From Pseudomonadota bacterium (GTDB lineage Bacteria > Desulfobacterota > Binatia > Binatales > Binataceae), in contig JAJPKP010000080.1 of NCBI GenBank assembly GCA_021323675.1, positions 1 to 34,383 of the forward strand: DNA of 34,383 bases, in the 5' to 3' direction. Positions 25,151-33,470 of this stretch are shown piece by piece (within the stretch, counting starts at the first letter, position 1; each line of letters begins with the position of its first letter). Made by a program: the position numbers and the translations under genes. The notes under the pieces are model-generated. The model saw only the letters and a program-made list of their open reading frames with translations. It did not search any database and was not told the DNA's origin.

Positions 25151-25693
25151 TCAGAGCTTCTTTACGCCGGGTTCGAGTTCGACTCCGACCGGGACCAGCA
25201 CTCGGACCACCATGTTGTAGAACGCGACGTTCATCACCAGTTCCATCATCCGGCGCGTATCCAGAAACTTCTTGAGCGCGTTCCAGGTCGAGTCCGCGAC
25301 CTTTACGTTCCGCGACGCTTCGACGGCGTAGCGAATCACCGCGCGCTCTTCATCGCTGAACGCGGCCGAGCGTTCCCAATCGGCAAGCGCTTCGAGTTTT
25401 TCGCGCGAAACGCCCACGCGCCGCGCGAGGTTCCAATGATGAACGAATTCGTACTCGGCTTCGGCCAGCCGGCCCACCGTCAGCAGTGCGAGTTCGCGCA
25501 GGCCGGGATCAAGCGCGGTCTTGTTGCGAAGTTCTCCGCCGAGCGCAAGAAAACGGCGCAGCAACCCGGGGGTGTTCGCCAGCGCCCGGAAGATGTTGCC
25601 GACCGGCTGGCCGCGTTCGGCAATCAGGTTGTCGAAGATGTCGCGATCGGCTTGCGGAAGGTCGTCCCGATTCAGGTACGGTACACGCGCCAT
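25151..25693 (-). CDS. Carboxymuconolactone decarboxylase-fold protein without CxxC
   Basis: A 180-residue, all-helical protein of the AhpD/CMD superfamily. The core reads LRELALLTVGRLAEAEYEF then HHWNLARRVGVS, with the conserved Glu and His but without the redox CxxC pair of AhpD. This argues against peroxidase activity and for a decarboxylase-like or unknown role. The start at 25693 is set by GGAGGA eight bases upstream; an open frame reaching back to 25756 would overlap ilvB. It lies 55 bases behind ilvB on the same strand, though no link with branched-chain synthesis is evident. The substrate cannot be inferred. Confidence 0.82.
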   Translation of the reverse strand: MARVPYLNRDDLPQADRDIFDNLIAERGQPVGNIFRALANTPGLLRRFLALGGELRNKTALDPGLRELALLTVGRLAEAEYEFVHHWNLARRVGVSREKLEALADWERSAAFSDEERAVIRYAVEASRNVKVADSTWNALKKFLDTRRMMELVMNVAFYNMVVRVLVPVGVELEPGVKKL

Positions 25694-25748
25694 GGTCGCT
25701 TTCCTCCGAGGCTGAGGTTGAGCTTGCGCCTGGTTGCCGAACGAGCGC

Positions 25749-27455
25749 TTAGGCAAACAGCATCTCGGACATCGAACCGCCCGGCGGAATCATCGGCATC
25801 ACGGCTTCGTCTTTCGGAATCGCGACATCGATCAGCACGGTTCCAGGCGTCTCGAACGCTTCCTTCATCGTTTTGGCGAGGTCCTTCGCCTTGTCGATCC
25901 GGAACCCGTGAGCGCCGTATGCTTCAGCGAGCTTGACGAAGTTCGGCACCGACATCGCGGAGTACGAATAGCGCTCCTGGTAAAATCTTTCCTGCCACTG
26001 ACGCACCATCCCGAGGAAATAGTTGTTCAGGATGACGACCTTGATATCGACGCCGTACTGCACGGCGGTGCCGAGTTCCTGGATGTTCATCTGGATCGAG
26101 CCGTCGCCCGACACGACGACGACCCGCTTGTCGGGCGCGGCGAACTTGGCGCCGATTCCGGCCGGCAATCCATAACCCATCGTGCCGAGGCCGCCGGAGG
26201 TGAGCCAGGAGCGGGGATTCTCGAACGGAAAGAGCTGCGCGACCCACATCTGATGCTGTCCGACGTCGGTCGCGACGATGCAATCGCCTTTCGTAATGTT
26301 ATGCAGCTCCTCGATGACCTGGACGGGAGAGACTAGGCCGTCCTTGCGTCCGGCCTTGCCGTTCTCGTACAGGGGCTTGTCGCGCTTCCATTCGAGAATC
26401 TGCTGATGCCATTTCTGCCATTCGGGGCGGCGGCGCGCGATGCTCTCGCGGCCTTTGACCATCCGCAGCATGTCCGAAAGGACGGTTTTGATATCGCCGA
26501 CGATCGGGATGTCCACGCGCACGTTCTTGGAGATCGAGCTGGGATCGATGTCGATGTGGACGATGGTTTCGGCCTTGGGAGCAAAGTCGGCGATTCTGCC
26601 GGTGACGCGATCGTCGAAGCGCGCGCCTACCGCGATCAGGCAATCGGTGTTGGTGACCGCCGTGTTGGTTCCGTACGACCCGTGCATCCCCAGCATCCCG
26701 AGCCGCAGCGAATCCGACGACGGCATCGAGCCGAGCGCCATCAAGGTTTCCGTCACGGGGATATGGAGTCCCTTGGCGAGCTCGCGCAGTTCGGCGGCCG
26801 CTCCGGACCATTGAACCCCGCCGCCAACATAGAGAAGCGGGCGGGTGCTTTTTTCGATGGCCTCGACCGCGCGCTCGATTTGCCGCGGATTGCCGCGGAT
26901 AGTCGGCTTGAAGCCGCGCAGCTCGACCTTGTCCGGAAACTTGAAGCTGTGCTCGGCCTGCTGAACATCCTTCGGAAGATCGACCACGACCGGACCTGGG
27001 CGGCCGGTGCCCGCGATATAGAAAGCTTCCTTGATTATTCGGGCTACGTCCCTGACGTCCTTGACGAGGTAGTTGTGCTTGGTGCAGGGCCGGGTGATTC
27101 CGACGAAATCGGCTTCCTGGAACGCGTCATTTCCGATTAGAGAGGTGGAAACCTGTCCCGACAGCACCACCATCGGCGTCGAATCCATGTAGGCGTCGGC
27201 GATGCCGGTAACGGTGTTGGTCGCGCCTGGTCCGGAGGTCACGATTACGACGCCCGGCCTGCCGCTCACCCGCGCGTAGCCTTCAGCCATGTGAGTTGCG
27301 CCCTGCTCGTGGCGTACGAGAACGTGCTTTATCTTCGAGTCGAGCAGCGCGTCGTAGGTCGGCAGGATCGCGCCGCCGGGGTAGCCGAAGATGACGTCCA
27401 CGCCTTCGGCGATGAGGCTTTCGATGACGATTTGAGCTCCGGTCAACTTCTTCAT
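25749..27455 (-). CDS. ilvB: Acetolactate synthase, large (catalytic) subunit
   Basis: A thiamine-diphosphate enzyme of 568 residues that joins two pyruvates (or pyruvate and 2-oxobutyrate) at the first common step of valine, leucine and isoleucine synthesis. Catalytic Glu50 sits in VRHEQGATHMAEG. An FAD-binding middle domain includes LGMLGMHGSYGTN, and the diphosphate motif GDGSIQMN...NN is complete. The regulatory subunit gene (ilvN) and ilvC, which often follow, are absent; the next gene is a CMD-fold protein. The ATG at 27455 is chosen over a TTG at 27473, which sits directly on a GGGGG run. The VRQWQERFYQERYSYS segment is typical of biosynthetic rather than catabolic enzymes. Confidence 0.95.
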   Translation of the reverse strand: MKKLTGAQIVIESLIAEGVDVIFGYPGGAILPTYDALLDSKIKHVLVRHEQGATHMAEGYARVSGRPGVVIVTSGPGATNTVTGIADAYMDSTPMVVLSGQVSTSLIGNDAFQEADFVGITRPCTKHNYLVKDVRDVARIIKEAFYIAGTGRPGPVVVDLPKDVQQAEHSFKFPDKVELRGFKPTIRGNPRQIERAVEAIEKSTRPLLYVGGGVQWSGAAAELRELAKGLHIPVTETLMALGSMPSSDSLRLGMLGMHGSYGTNTAVTNTDCLIAVGARFDDRVTGRIADFAPKAETIVHIDIDPSSISKNVRVDIPIVGDIKTVLSDMLRMVKGRESIARRRPEWQKWHQQILEWKRDKPLYENGKAGRKDGLVSPVQVIEELHNITKGDCIVATDVGQHQMWVAQLFPFENPRSWLTSGGLGTMGYGLPAGIGAKFAAPDKRVVVVSGDGSIQMNIQELGTAVQYGVDIKVVILNNYFLGMVRQWQERFYQERYSYSAMSVPNFVKLAEAYGAHGFRIDKAKDLAKTMKEAFETPGTVLIDVAIPKDEAVMPMIPPGGSMSEMLFA

Positions 27456-27490
27456 TGCAGTCGCAGCGCGCAACCCCCTGATTTGAACAG

Positions 27491-27518
27491 GCTATATCAG
27501 CATCGACCGGCGGCACAA
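27491..27518 (-). promoter_or_regulatory. Candidate ilvB promoter
   Basis: On the minus strand TTGTGC (27513-27518) and TATAGC (27491-27496) are separated by 16 bases, giving a start near 27484 and a leader of about 30 bases. The leader is too short for a classical attenuator peptide. The -35 overlaps the hairpin at 27507-27533. Confidence 0.4.
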
Positions 27519-27533
27519 CGTGTCCGCCGCCGG
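27507..27533 (-). terminator. GC-rich hairpin between the small exported protein gene and ilvB
   Basis: CCGGCGGC (27507-27514) pairs perfectly with GCCGCCGG (27526-27533) around an 11-base loop. It lies 19 bases after the stop at 27552 and may end that transcript, although no T-run follows. Because it overlaps the possible ilvB -35 element it could also affect ilvB expression. Confidence 0.4.
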
Positions 27534-27551
27534 ACGCTCACAGTTGGCAGC

Positions 27552-28001
27552 TCAGTACGTGTGTTTCGGCTCGAAAGCGCCCTTGCCTGCCTGCACGAAC
27601 ATGATTTCGAAGGTTCGATCCAGCGGCGCGTACATCCCCTTGATAGTCAGGGTTTCGCCCGGTTTCAGGTTCTCGATTTCATCGGTATTCGGTCCCTGCA
27701 TCACGAAATTGGGCCGGTAGATGCGCACCTGCTGCCAGATGTCGGGCCATCGGACCCGATCCGACGCGACGTCGACATAGGCGTCCTCGAGCACGAACTT
27801 GTACTCCTTGGTCCCGACCCCCATCGTCACGATCTGCTTGTTGCCGTAGATCTGGTCGGGCGCCGGCTTGGAGATCACGATGGTCGTATTGATAGGCATG
27901 CCCATCGGCGCCATGTCGGCATACCCGCAGCGGATCCAGGCGGCGGCGAGAAGCCCCGCGAAAATGGCGACAGTTAAGGAGAACTTCTTTGAACGATTCA
28001 T
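27552..28001 (-). CDS. Small exported protein of unknown function
   Basis: A 149-residue protein I do not recognise. The ATG at 28001 gives a signal peptide (basic MNRSKKF, hydrophobic core, cleavage near GYADM); an open frame reaching back to 28076 starts in a region without a ribosome binding site. The mature protein is predicted beta-rich, with segments INTTIVISKPAPDQIYG, VLEDAYVDVASDRVRWPDIWQQV and LKPGETLTIKGMYAPLDRTFEI. It has one cysteine, within the leader (IRCGYAD), so a divergent lipobox cannot be ruled out. It is divergent from the DUF1329 gene across 223 bases and may share control with it. A ligand-binding or envelope role is a guess. Confidence 0.65.
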   Translation of the reverse strand: MNRSKKFSLTVAIFAGLLAAAWIRCGYADMAPMGMPINTTIVISKPAPDQIYGNKQIVTMGVGTKEYKFVLEDAYVDVASDRVRWPDIWQQVRIYRPNFVMQGPNTDEIENLKPGETLTIKGMYAPLDRTFEIMFVQAGKGAFEPKHTY

Positions 28002-28175
28002 ATTGCTATTTCTCTCTTTTGTTTGTACGCTACGGCCATACAAAAATCCGGACCCGTTCAACAGGAATAGGAGCAAAGATTAGAAGCTAGCGCCCGAGTC
28101 GATCAATGGGGGTTCTCCATCCCGGCCTAACTACCGTACGTAAGGCACGACGGCGAGGCGGGGTATCGACCCGGC

Positions 28176-28199
28176 AACGGTCTTCACCCCTGAACCGTT
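28176..28199. promoter_or_regulatory. Inverted repeat AACGGT-N12-ACCGTT upstream of the DUF1329 gene
   Basis: Arms at 28176-28181 and 28194-28199 are perfect six-base inverted copies, 26 bases before the start codon at 28225 in the divergent gap. They could be an operator or a leader hairpin. No clear sigma-70 promoter was found in 28002-28224. Confidence 0.3.
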
Positions 28200-28224
28200 A
28201 AAGGAAGGCGGGACGTAAAAGACG

Positions 28225-29577
28225 ATGGTGACAAAAAGATACGCGGCCCTGGTGGGAATTTTTGCGATGGTCTGGTCGTCGGGCGCGGCGGCCCAGGTGA
28301 AGCCCGGCGACGTAATCACGCCGGAGAATGCGAGCAAGGTTCAAGGACTGCTGAGTCCGGGCAACTACGTGCTCGTGCAGCAGGGGATGCAACTGAACAT
28401 CGTGGCGTCCGACAAACTGGAATGGCCGCCGCCATACACCGCGGCCACCGAGAAGTACCACGCGCAGGTGAAATTGCTTCCCGACGGCTCTCTGCAGAAC
28501 TACGTCGCGGGTCAGCCGTTCCCGCTGCTCGATCCCAATGATCCGCAGATGGCGACCAAGATCATGTGGGACTTCAGCTATCGCCCGCTATACAGCGACG
28601 ATGCGGATCTGAGGTTTCCCGAAATCGCCGCGTACACTCCCAGCTCGAAGGGTGAACCAGTCGGATATTTCACCACCGGACACTTCGCCTTCTACAACAA
28701 CATCGGACGCATCGAGGTGCCGCCGGTCCCGACGGACCCCGACGGCGCCGCCAGCGGCATCCGCTATCGCTTCGGTTTTTATCCCTTCCTCGAGCCGGCG
28801 ACGATGCGCGGTTACGGGCTGCTGCGCTACCGGCATATCGATCCGAATATCGAGGACAACACGTGGGTCTTTAATCCCCTCTCCCGCCGGCTCAGGCGGC
28901 AATCGGTCGAGACGCTTACAGACGCAATCGGGATGATCGGCGGTTTTGGCGGCGGAGGCGGCGGAGGCGGCGGCGGACAGGCCGGCGGCGCTTCCGCGGG
29001 ACCGGGCGGGGCCGCATCGTCGCTGGTAACGACGATGGACCCGGATTCGTTTTTCGGGTTTTCGGGCAAGGAAGGCGACTACACGTATAAATTCCTGGGC
29101 GACAAGAACATGCTTGCCTGCGTGCATGCCAAGAATTCTCCGGAGGCGGTGTGTCCATACGATGGCGGCAGGACGATATGCCCTGAAAATTGGGAGATGC
29201 GCCATCTGTACGTGGTGCAGGCAGACGCGAAGCCGGGCACGAATTTCAGCATCGCGCGCCGGATTCTGTACATCGACTCCGAAGGATGGTTCATCACGGC
29301 GTCCGACCAATACGACCGGCAAGGGGCGCTATGGAAAACCGTGGTCGCGTTCAACACCTATCGCGATCGCCCGGTTCCGGACGCGAAGGTTGCCATATAT
29401 CCCTACAAGCGGATTTTTCAGCTCGGAATCGTCGACGAGGACCTGACCACCCATCTCAGCTCCGTCGGCTACATGCCCGGCCCCACCGCTCCCGACCGCG
29501 AATGCTGGTACATCGACATGGGAGTGGTGGACAACGCGTTCTTCACCCCGCAGGCACTGGAAAACGCCGGGCACTGA
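28225..29577 (+). CDS. DUF1329 family exported protein with polyglycine insertion
   Basis: A 450-residue periplasmic protein with signal peptide (cleavage near SSGAAAQ). Family features: YVAGQPFPLLDPNDPQMATKIMW, the basic WVFNPLSRRLRRQ strand (about 214-225), DSFFGFSGKEGDYTYKFLGDKNM, a WEMRHLYVVQA segment and LYIDSEGWFITASDQYDRQGALW. DUF1329 proteins have a LolA/LolB-like fold and often accompany RND exporters or pathways for hydrophobic compounds; no exporter gene is in this window. An unusual insertion at 239-265 holds about ten consecutive glycines followed by Gly/Ala repeats, between the basic strand and the DxDSF segment. AGGAAGG upstream is the ribosome binding site. Function probably involves handling a hydrophobic ligand. 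Confidence 0.8.
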   Translation: MVTKRYAALVGIFAMVWSSGAAAQVKPGDVITPENASKVQGLLSPGNYVLVQQGMQLNIVASDKLEWPPPYTAATEKYHAQVKLLPDGSLQNYVAGQPFPLLDPNDPQMATKIMWDFSYRPLYSDDADLRFPEIAAYTPSSKGEPVGYFTTGHFAFYNNIGRIEVPPVPTDPDGAASGIRYRFGFYPFLEPATMRGYGLLRYRHIDPNIEDNTWVFNPLSRRLRRQSVETLTDAIGMIGGFGGGGGGGGGGQAGGASAGPGGAASSLVTTMDPDSFFGFSGKEGDYTYKFLGDKNMLACVHAKNSPEAVCPYDGGRTICPENWEMRHLYVVQADAKPGTNFSIARRILYIDSEGWFITASDQYDRQGALWKTVVAFNTYRDRPVPDAKVAIYPYKRIFQLGIVDEDLTTHLSSVGYMPGPTAPDRECWYIDMGVVDNAFFTPQALENAGH

Positions 29578-29606
29578 AACCGAGCGGGGTCGAAACGAGG
29601 CCTGAG

Positions 29607-29633
29607 ACTCCGCGGGCGTACGGCCCGCGGAGT
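29607..29633. terminator. Bidirectional hairpin between convergent genes
   Basis: A perfect 11-base stem (29607-29617 with 29623-29633) with a five-base loop fills the gap between the DUF1329 stop (29577) and the minus-strand stop at 29634, which it touches. It suits termination from both sides, but T-runs are poor. Confidence 0.6.
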
Positions 29634-31259
29634 TCAATAGCGCAGCACGAAGCGAATATCGCCGAGGCGCAACTGGCTGCCGTTGGCGACCACCGCGGAT
29701 CCGCGAACCTGCCTGTCATCGACGAAGCTGCCGTTGGTGGAATTGAGATCGGTCAGCTCGTACGCGCCATCGCGCTTGAGCAGCCGCGCGTGGGTGCGCG
29801 AAACGCTGGCATGAGGGATGACGATATCGTTGTCTTCGCCGCGCCCCAGCGAAACCTCGTCCTTGAGCACGATGTACTCCGAAGCGACCGGAGCCACCGG
29901 GTTTAACGTCTGAAGGCGAGCGCCATAAGCGCCGCCTCCGGTTGCCGCAGCCGGTGGCGATGTCCGCGGCGATGCCTGCGGCTGGGGCGCTGCGGGACGA
30001 GGCGCGGTCCGCGCGGGAGGCGGAGCGGCCTGAGCCTCGACGATGGCCTTCAGCTCCTCCTGCGGCACCCCGAAGCGCATCTGGGACAGTCCGAACAGGG
30101 CCAGGATGGCGATAAGGGGAACCGCCGCGTTCCACCATCTGAACGACAACTGATTAAGTCCGATGCCGGTTGCGGGTTGGCCCGCACCGCCTGTTTCTTC
30201 AGGGACGTTGATCGCCGCACCGCCAACTCCGCGGACCTGATAGGAAGTGGTGGCGGTGGCGCTTTGTCCGTCGTAGTTCACCTGCAGCTCGACGGTGCGG
30301 TTTGTTCCATCCTCGATCGGCCGGGGAGTGCGATAAGTGAGCGAGTATTGGGTCGCGATCGAATGGCCGATCTGCCGCACCAGCTCCGCGAAGCGCCCTT
30401 CTTCGGTGATGATGTTGTAAGAGCGCCCGTGCGTCGCATCCACGATCTTCTGGTACTCGGGAGCGATAAAGGGCGGCGGAACGACGGCATAAAGCGTTAT
30501 CCCATTTTTCTTGAGCAAGGCCGCCGTCGAGTCGCCGGTCAGATCCGTGACCTCAGTGTTGCCCGGATGATGGTCGTGATAGGCCTGATCGTGCTGGGCG
30601 TACTGCGATTGGTCGCCATCGTGATGCGCCGGCGCGTCGGTCACGAGGATAATGATGGCCTCGGCCTCGGGGCGAAACGGAAACGATGCCGCGTACGCGA
30701 GCGCATCGAGCTGATCCTCGGGGATGTCGCCGCCGCCGCCCGCATGCAGCGAGCTGACCCAATCGATGAACTGGTGCACGTTCGAGGTCATCGTGTTGCG
30801 ATACGGACAATTGCAGTCGGGGTATTTCGAGATGACGTAGTCCTCGAAGGTCACGAGACCCAGGCGGTAGTCGCGGTTGTTTTGCGCCAGGTCCTGCGCA
30901 AAGGAGATGATGTTCTGCTTGACCGCATCGATGTACGGCTGCATCGACTCGGTCACATCCATCACGAACACGATATCGACGGGACGGCCCTGCCCGACGC
31001 CGCGGAAATCGAGGATTTTCGCTTCCTTGCCGTCCTCGAAGACTTTGACATTGTCGGGACGGAGGTTACCGACCGGGTTTCCGTTGGCGTCGGTAAGTCC
31101 GAAGTCCAGTTCCACGCCTCCGTCGGAATCGAAATGTTCGAGGCTGGGGTTGCCAATCGAGATTTGGAGACTTGCTTGCGCTCTGCCCGGCAGGAACAGA
31201 AGGGCCGCGGCCAGAGAGAAGAAGAGTATCGACGGGGGAGCTTTGAGGACCGCTTTCAT
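29634..31259 (-). CDS. Secreted/membrane vWA domain protein with C-terminal FHA domain
   Basis: A 541-residue anchored protein. Domains in order: signal peptide (1-29), Ig-like domain (31-92, ending VFEDGKEAKILDF), von Willebrand A domain (about 94-305) with MIDAS DVTES (Asp101, Thr103, Ser105) and TDAP (Asp208), a His/Asp-rich loop (211-232), one transmembrane helix (377-393), a Pro/Ala-rich linker (410-440), and an FHA domain (462-541) with GR at 472-473, SRTH at 487-490 and NG at 509-510. With a cleaved signal the vWA lies outside and the FHA in the cytoplasm. vWA binds proteins through a divalent metal, FHA binds phosphothreonine, so it could carry information across the membrane. No kinase gene is nearby. 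Confidence 0.88.
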   Translation of the reverse strand: MKAVLKAPPSILFFSLAAALLFLPGRAQASLQISIGNPSLEHFDSDGGVELDFGLTDANGNPVGNLRPDNVKVFEDGKEAKILDFRGVGQGRPVDIVFVMDVTESMQPYIDAVKQNIISFAQDLAQNNRDYRLGLVTFEDYVISKYPDCNCPYRNTMTSNVHQFIDWVSSLHAGGGGDIPEDQLDALAYAASFPFRPEAEAIIILVTDAPAHHDGDQSQYAQHDQAYHDHHPGNTEVTDLTGDSTAALLKKNGITLYAVVPPPFIAPEYQKIVDATHGRSYNIITEEGRFAELVRQIGHSIATQYSLTYRTPRPIEDGTNRTVELQVNYDGQSATATTSYQVRGVGGAAINVPEETGGAGQPATGIGLNQLSFRWWNAAVPLIAILALFGLSQMRFGVPQEELKAIVEAQAAPPPARTAPRPAAPQPQASPRTSPPAAATGGGAYGARLQTLNPVAPVASEYIVLKDEVSLGRGEDNDIVIPHASVSRTHARLLKRDGAYELTDLNSTNGSFVDDRQVRGSAVVANGSQLRLGDIRFVLRY

Positions 31260-31395
31260 CTGTATGCTGATTCTCCGGATGGAGGCCTTATTCAGTCAAT
31301 AGCGCGGTGGTCCGGAAGGAATTCTTCCTTGCCTTCGATGGCGGGTTACGTTATCCCAAATCCCTGACCCAATTTTGCCTGCCCATGGATGTAGA

Positions 31396-33459
31396 GTGAA
31401 AAAACTGCGCTTTTCGAAGGCTGCGCTGTCTGTTCTTCCGCCGCTGGTTATCCTGGTCTGCCTGTTGATCGGATCGAATCTGCGTTCCTCGCGATTTCTA
31501 AGCCTCGCGGCAACCACGCCGACGCCCGGTCCAACCAGCGGAAACGTGCAGGTTGGATTCGTCACGACGATAACAGGTGTTCCGCCCTCCGGCCTGCAAA
31601 ACGTTTTCCTGAACGTCGTGGCCGTGCGCATTAACCCGAAGCCCAAACCCGGGGCGAAGAACCAGGGGATTCCGAACGAAAACGATCCCGCATGGAAGTC
31701 CATCCCGGTGCCGGCCGGAATCGGAATCGGGTTGAACGGAAAGCCGGGCGATCTGCAAATCGACATGATCGCCGGCCAAAGCAAATTTCAAACATTCAAT
31801 ACCGGACCGGTTCGCCCGAACAAATATTCGTCGGTGGAGGTTCTGCTCGACACCGCCGTGCCCGGAACGATCGTTCCGCAGTGCCCGTCAGGCGGCGGCG
31901 CAATCGAGGGGTGCATCGCCTATCCGATGGTGCTGCAGAGCCCGGGCAACCAGATCTCGTTTGTCGCTCCGAGCCAGATAACGGTGGCGAAAAACACTCT
32001 GACCCAATTGCCCTTGCAGCTGAACCTCCAAATCGTGAGCAAGCCAACCTCTCCCGGAGCGCCATACGTGGTGAACGTCACCACGGGTCCGGCCCCGGGC
32101 AACGCCTCCCAGTTTCTTGCAACTGTGACCGGCACGGTGACCGGCGCGAGCGGAAACGCGACGGTCAAGAAGATACGGCATCTCGAGGTAGCCGCCGAGC
32201 TTGCGGGGACCAACACGATCGTGGCCACCGCCAATGTCGTTAACGGGAGCTATACTCTCTTTCTCCCGGCGGCGGCCGACCTGGGCTCCCTGTACGATTT
32301 CTTCGTTTCGGGCGGAGAGGCGACGTACGACGCGGCGCGAGGCGTTCCCGGCGGCAGCGGAGGACTCATCTTTCCGGGCCAATCGTATACGTTGAACTTC
32401 GCGGTAACCGGGGGGCAGCAGGTGGCCACGATTGGCGGGCAACTCACGGATTCCTGCACTGGCATGCCGCTTCCAGGTGCAACCCTGCAGATGCTGATGC
32501 CGCCGCAGGGATCGTCCGCGGATTGCGCAACGTCACCCGCCGACTGCGTGAGCATCGGCTTCACGACCACCGACAATGGCGGCAAGTACCCGCTTCCGGG
32601 CACCTTCCAGCAGCCGGCCTACTTCAACAACGTGCCCGTGGGTCCAACCTACACAATTGAGGCGAGCGCGCCCGGTTACGACAACCAGATTTTCCAGGCG
32701 CAGGCATCGGGCGACAACACCGGCACGAACGGCGGCATCTGCCAGAACAGCGCAGCTCCCCCGAGCTGCGATTTCAAGCTCACGACCAGCTACATCCAGG
32801 GAACGTTGTCCCTGACCGCGGCTCCCGCGCCCTCGACCAGCACGACCGTTCAGGTGTTTGCGGAGCAGGCGGGGACGAACAATCTCGTCTCAGCTTTGAA
32901 CATCCCGCTGCTGTTCAAACCGCAGCAGCCGACCAGTGCGACATTCAGCCTGAACGTTCCGTCCCAGATGTCGAGCTTCGATCTGTTCGCATCGGCGGCT
33001 GACCTGTTCGAAGGCGCCACCGACCCGTATCCGGGTCATTCGATTGTCGTGCAATCGAATGTTTCCGGGCCGGGGCAGCCATGCGCGGTGGCGACGATGG
33101 CATTCTCGACGCCGATGGATTGCACGGGACACGGCAGCATCGCGGGCACCGTGGTCAATCCTGACAGCGGCACGACCGTCGAGCTTTCGAAGAGCGGCGT
33201 CAAACTGATGCAGGCTGCGGTGGGTCCTCCGACTCCCGCTCCTTCCGTGGGCAATACCTACTCGTTCTGTGCGCCTCCGGACACCTACGCGCTGCAGCGG
33301 CTCGAGCAGGGATCTCCCGCCGGACCGACTGTGGCAATGACCGCGATGGCCACGCCGGCGCCGACCAGTTCGCCGTGCCCGAGCACATGTTTCAATTCGG
33401 GCTCCAACAACACCACGTGTCCGGGGCTCTGCGCGACCACCATTCAACCGCCGCTGTAA
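31396..33459 (+). CDS. Large surface protein with DUF4382-like domain
   Basis: A 687-residue exported or anchored protein. The GTG at 31396 gives MKKLRFSK and a hydrophobic signal or anchor (about 9-28); an in-frame TTG at 31375 is less likely. A TTPTPGPT linker precedes a domain resembling DUF4382 (NVQVGFVTTITGVPPSGLQNVFLNV), then carboxypeptidase-regulatory-like beta repeats (VATIGGQLTDSCTGMPLPGATLQ and GSIAGTVVNPDSGTTVEL). The end is rich in Thr, Pro, Ser and Cys. Such modules act in adhesion or scaffolding. Eleven bases separate it from the following lipoprotein gene, so the two are probably co-transcribed. The partner is unknown, and only the general class is secure. Confidence 0.7.
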   Translation: MKKLRFSKAALSVLPPLVILVCLLIGSNLRSSRFLSLAATTPTPGPTSGNVQVGFVTTITGVPPSGLQNVFLNVVAVRINPKPKPGAKNQGIPNENDPAWKSIPVPAGIGIGLNGKPGDLQIDMIAGQSKFQTFNTGPVRPNKYSSVEVLLDTAVPGTIVPQCPSGGGAIEGCIAYPMVLQSPGNQISFVAPSQITVAKNTLTQLPLQLNLQIVSKPTSPGAPYVVNVTTGPAPGNASQFLATVTGTVTGASGNATVKKIRHLEVAAELAGTNTIVATANVVNGSYTLFLPAAADLGSLYDFFVSGGEATYDAARGVPGGSGGLIFPGQSYTLNFAVTGGQQVATIGGQLTDSCTGMPLPGATLQMLMPPQGSSADCATSPADCVSIGFTTTDNGGKYPLPGTFQQPAYFNNVPVGPTYTIEASAPGYDNQIFQAQASGDNTGTNGGICQNSAAPPSCDFKLTTSYIQGTLSLTAAPAPSTSTTVQVFAEQAGTNNLVSALNIPLLFKPQQPTSATFSLNVPSQMSSFDLFASAADLFEGATDPYPGHSIVVQSNVSGPGQPCAVATMAFSTPMDCTGHGSIAGTVVNPDSGTTVELSKSGVKLMQAAVGPPTPAPSVGNTYSFCAPPDTYALQRLEQGSPAGPTVAMTAMATPAPTSSPCPSTCFNSGSNNTTCPGLCATTIQPPL

Positions 33460-33470
33460 AGAGCGCAAGG

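Noticed and set aside
30177..31367. A 396-codon plus-strand open frame opposite the vWA-FHA gene
   Set aside because: Antisense reflection of the vWA gene, without signal peptide, domain or ribosome binding site.
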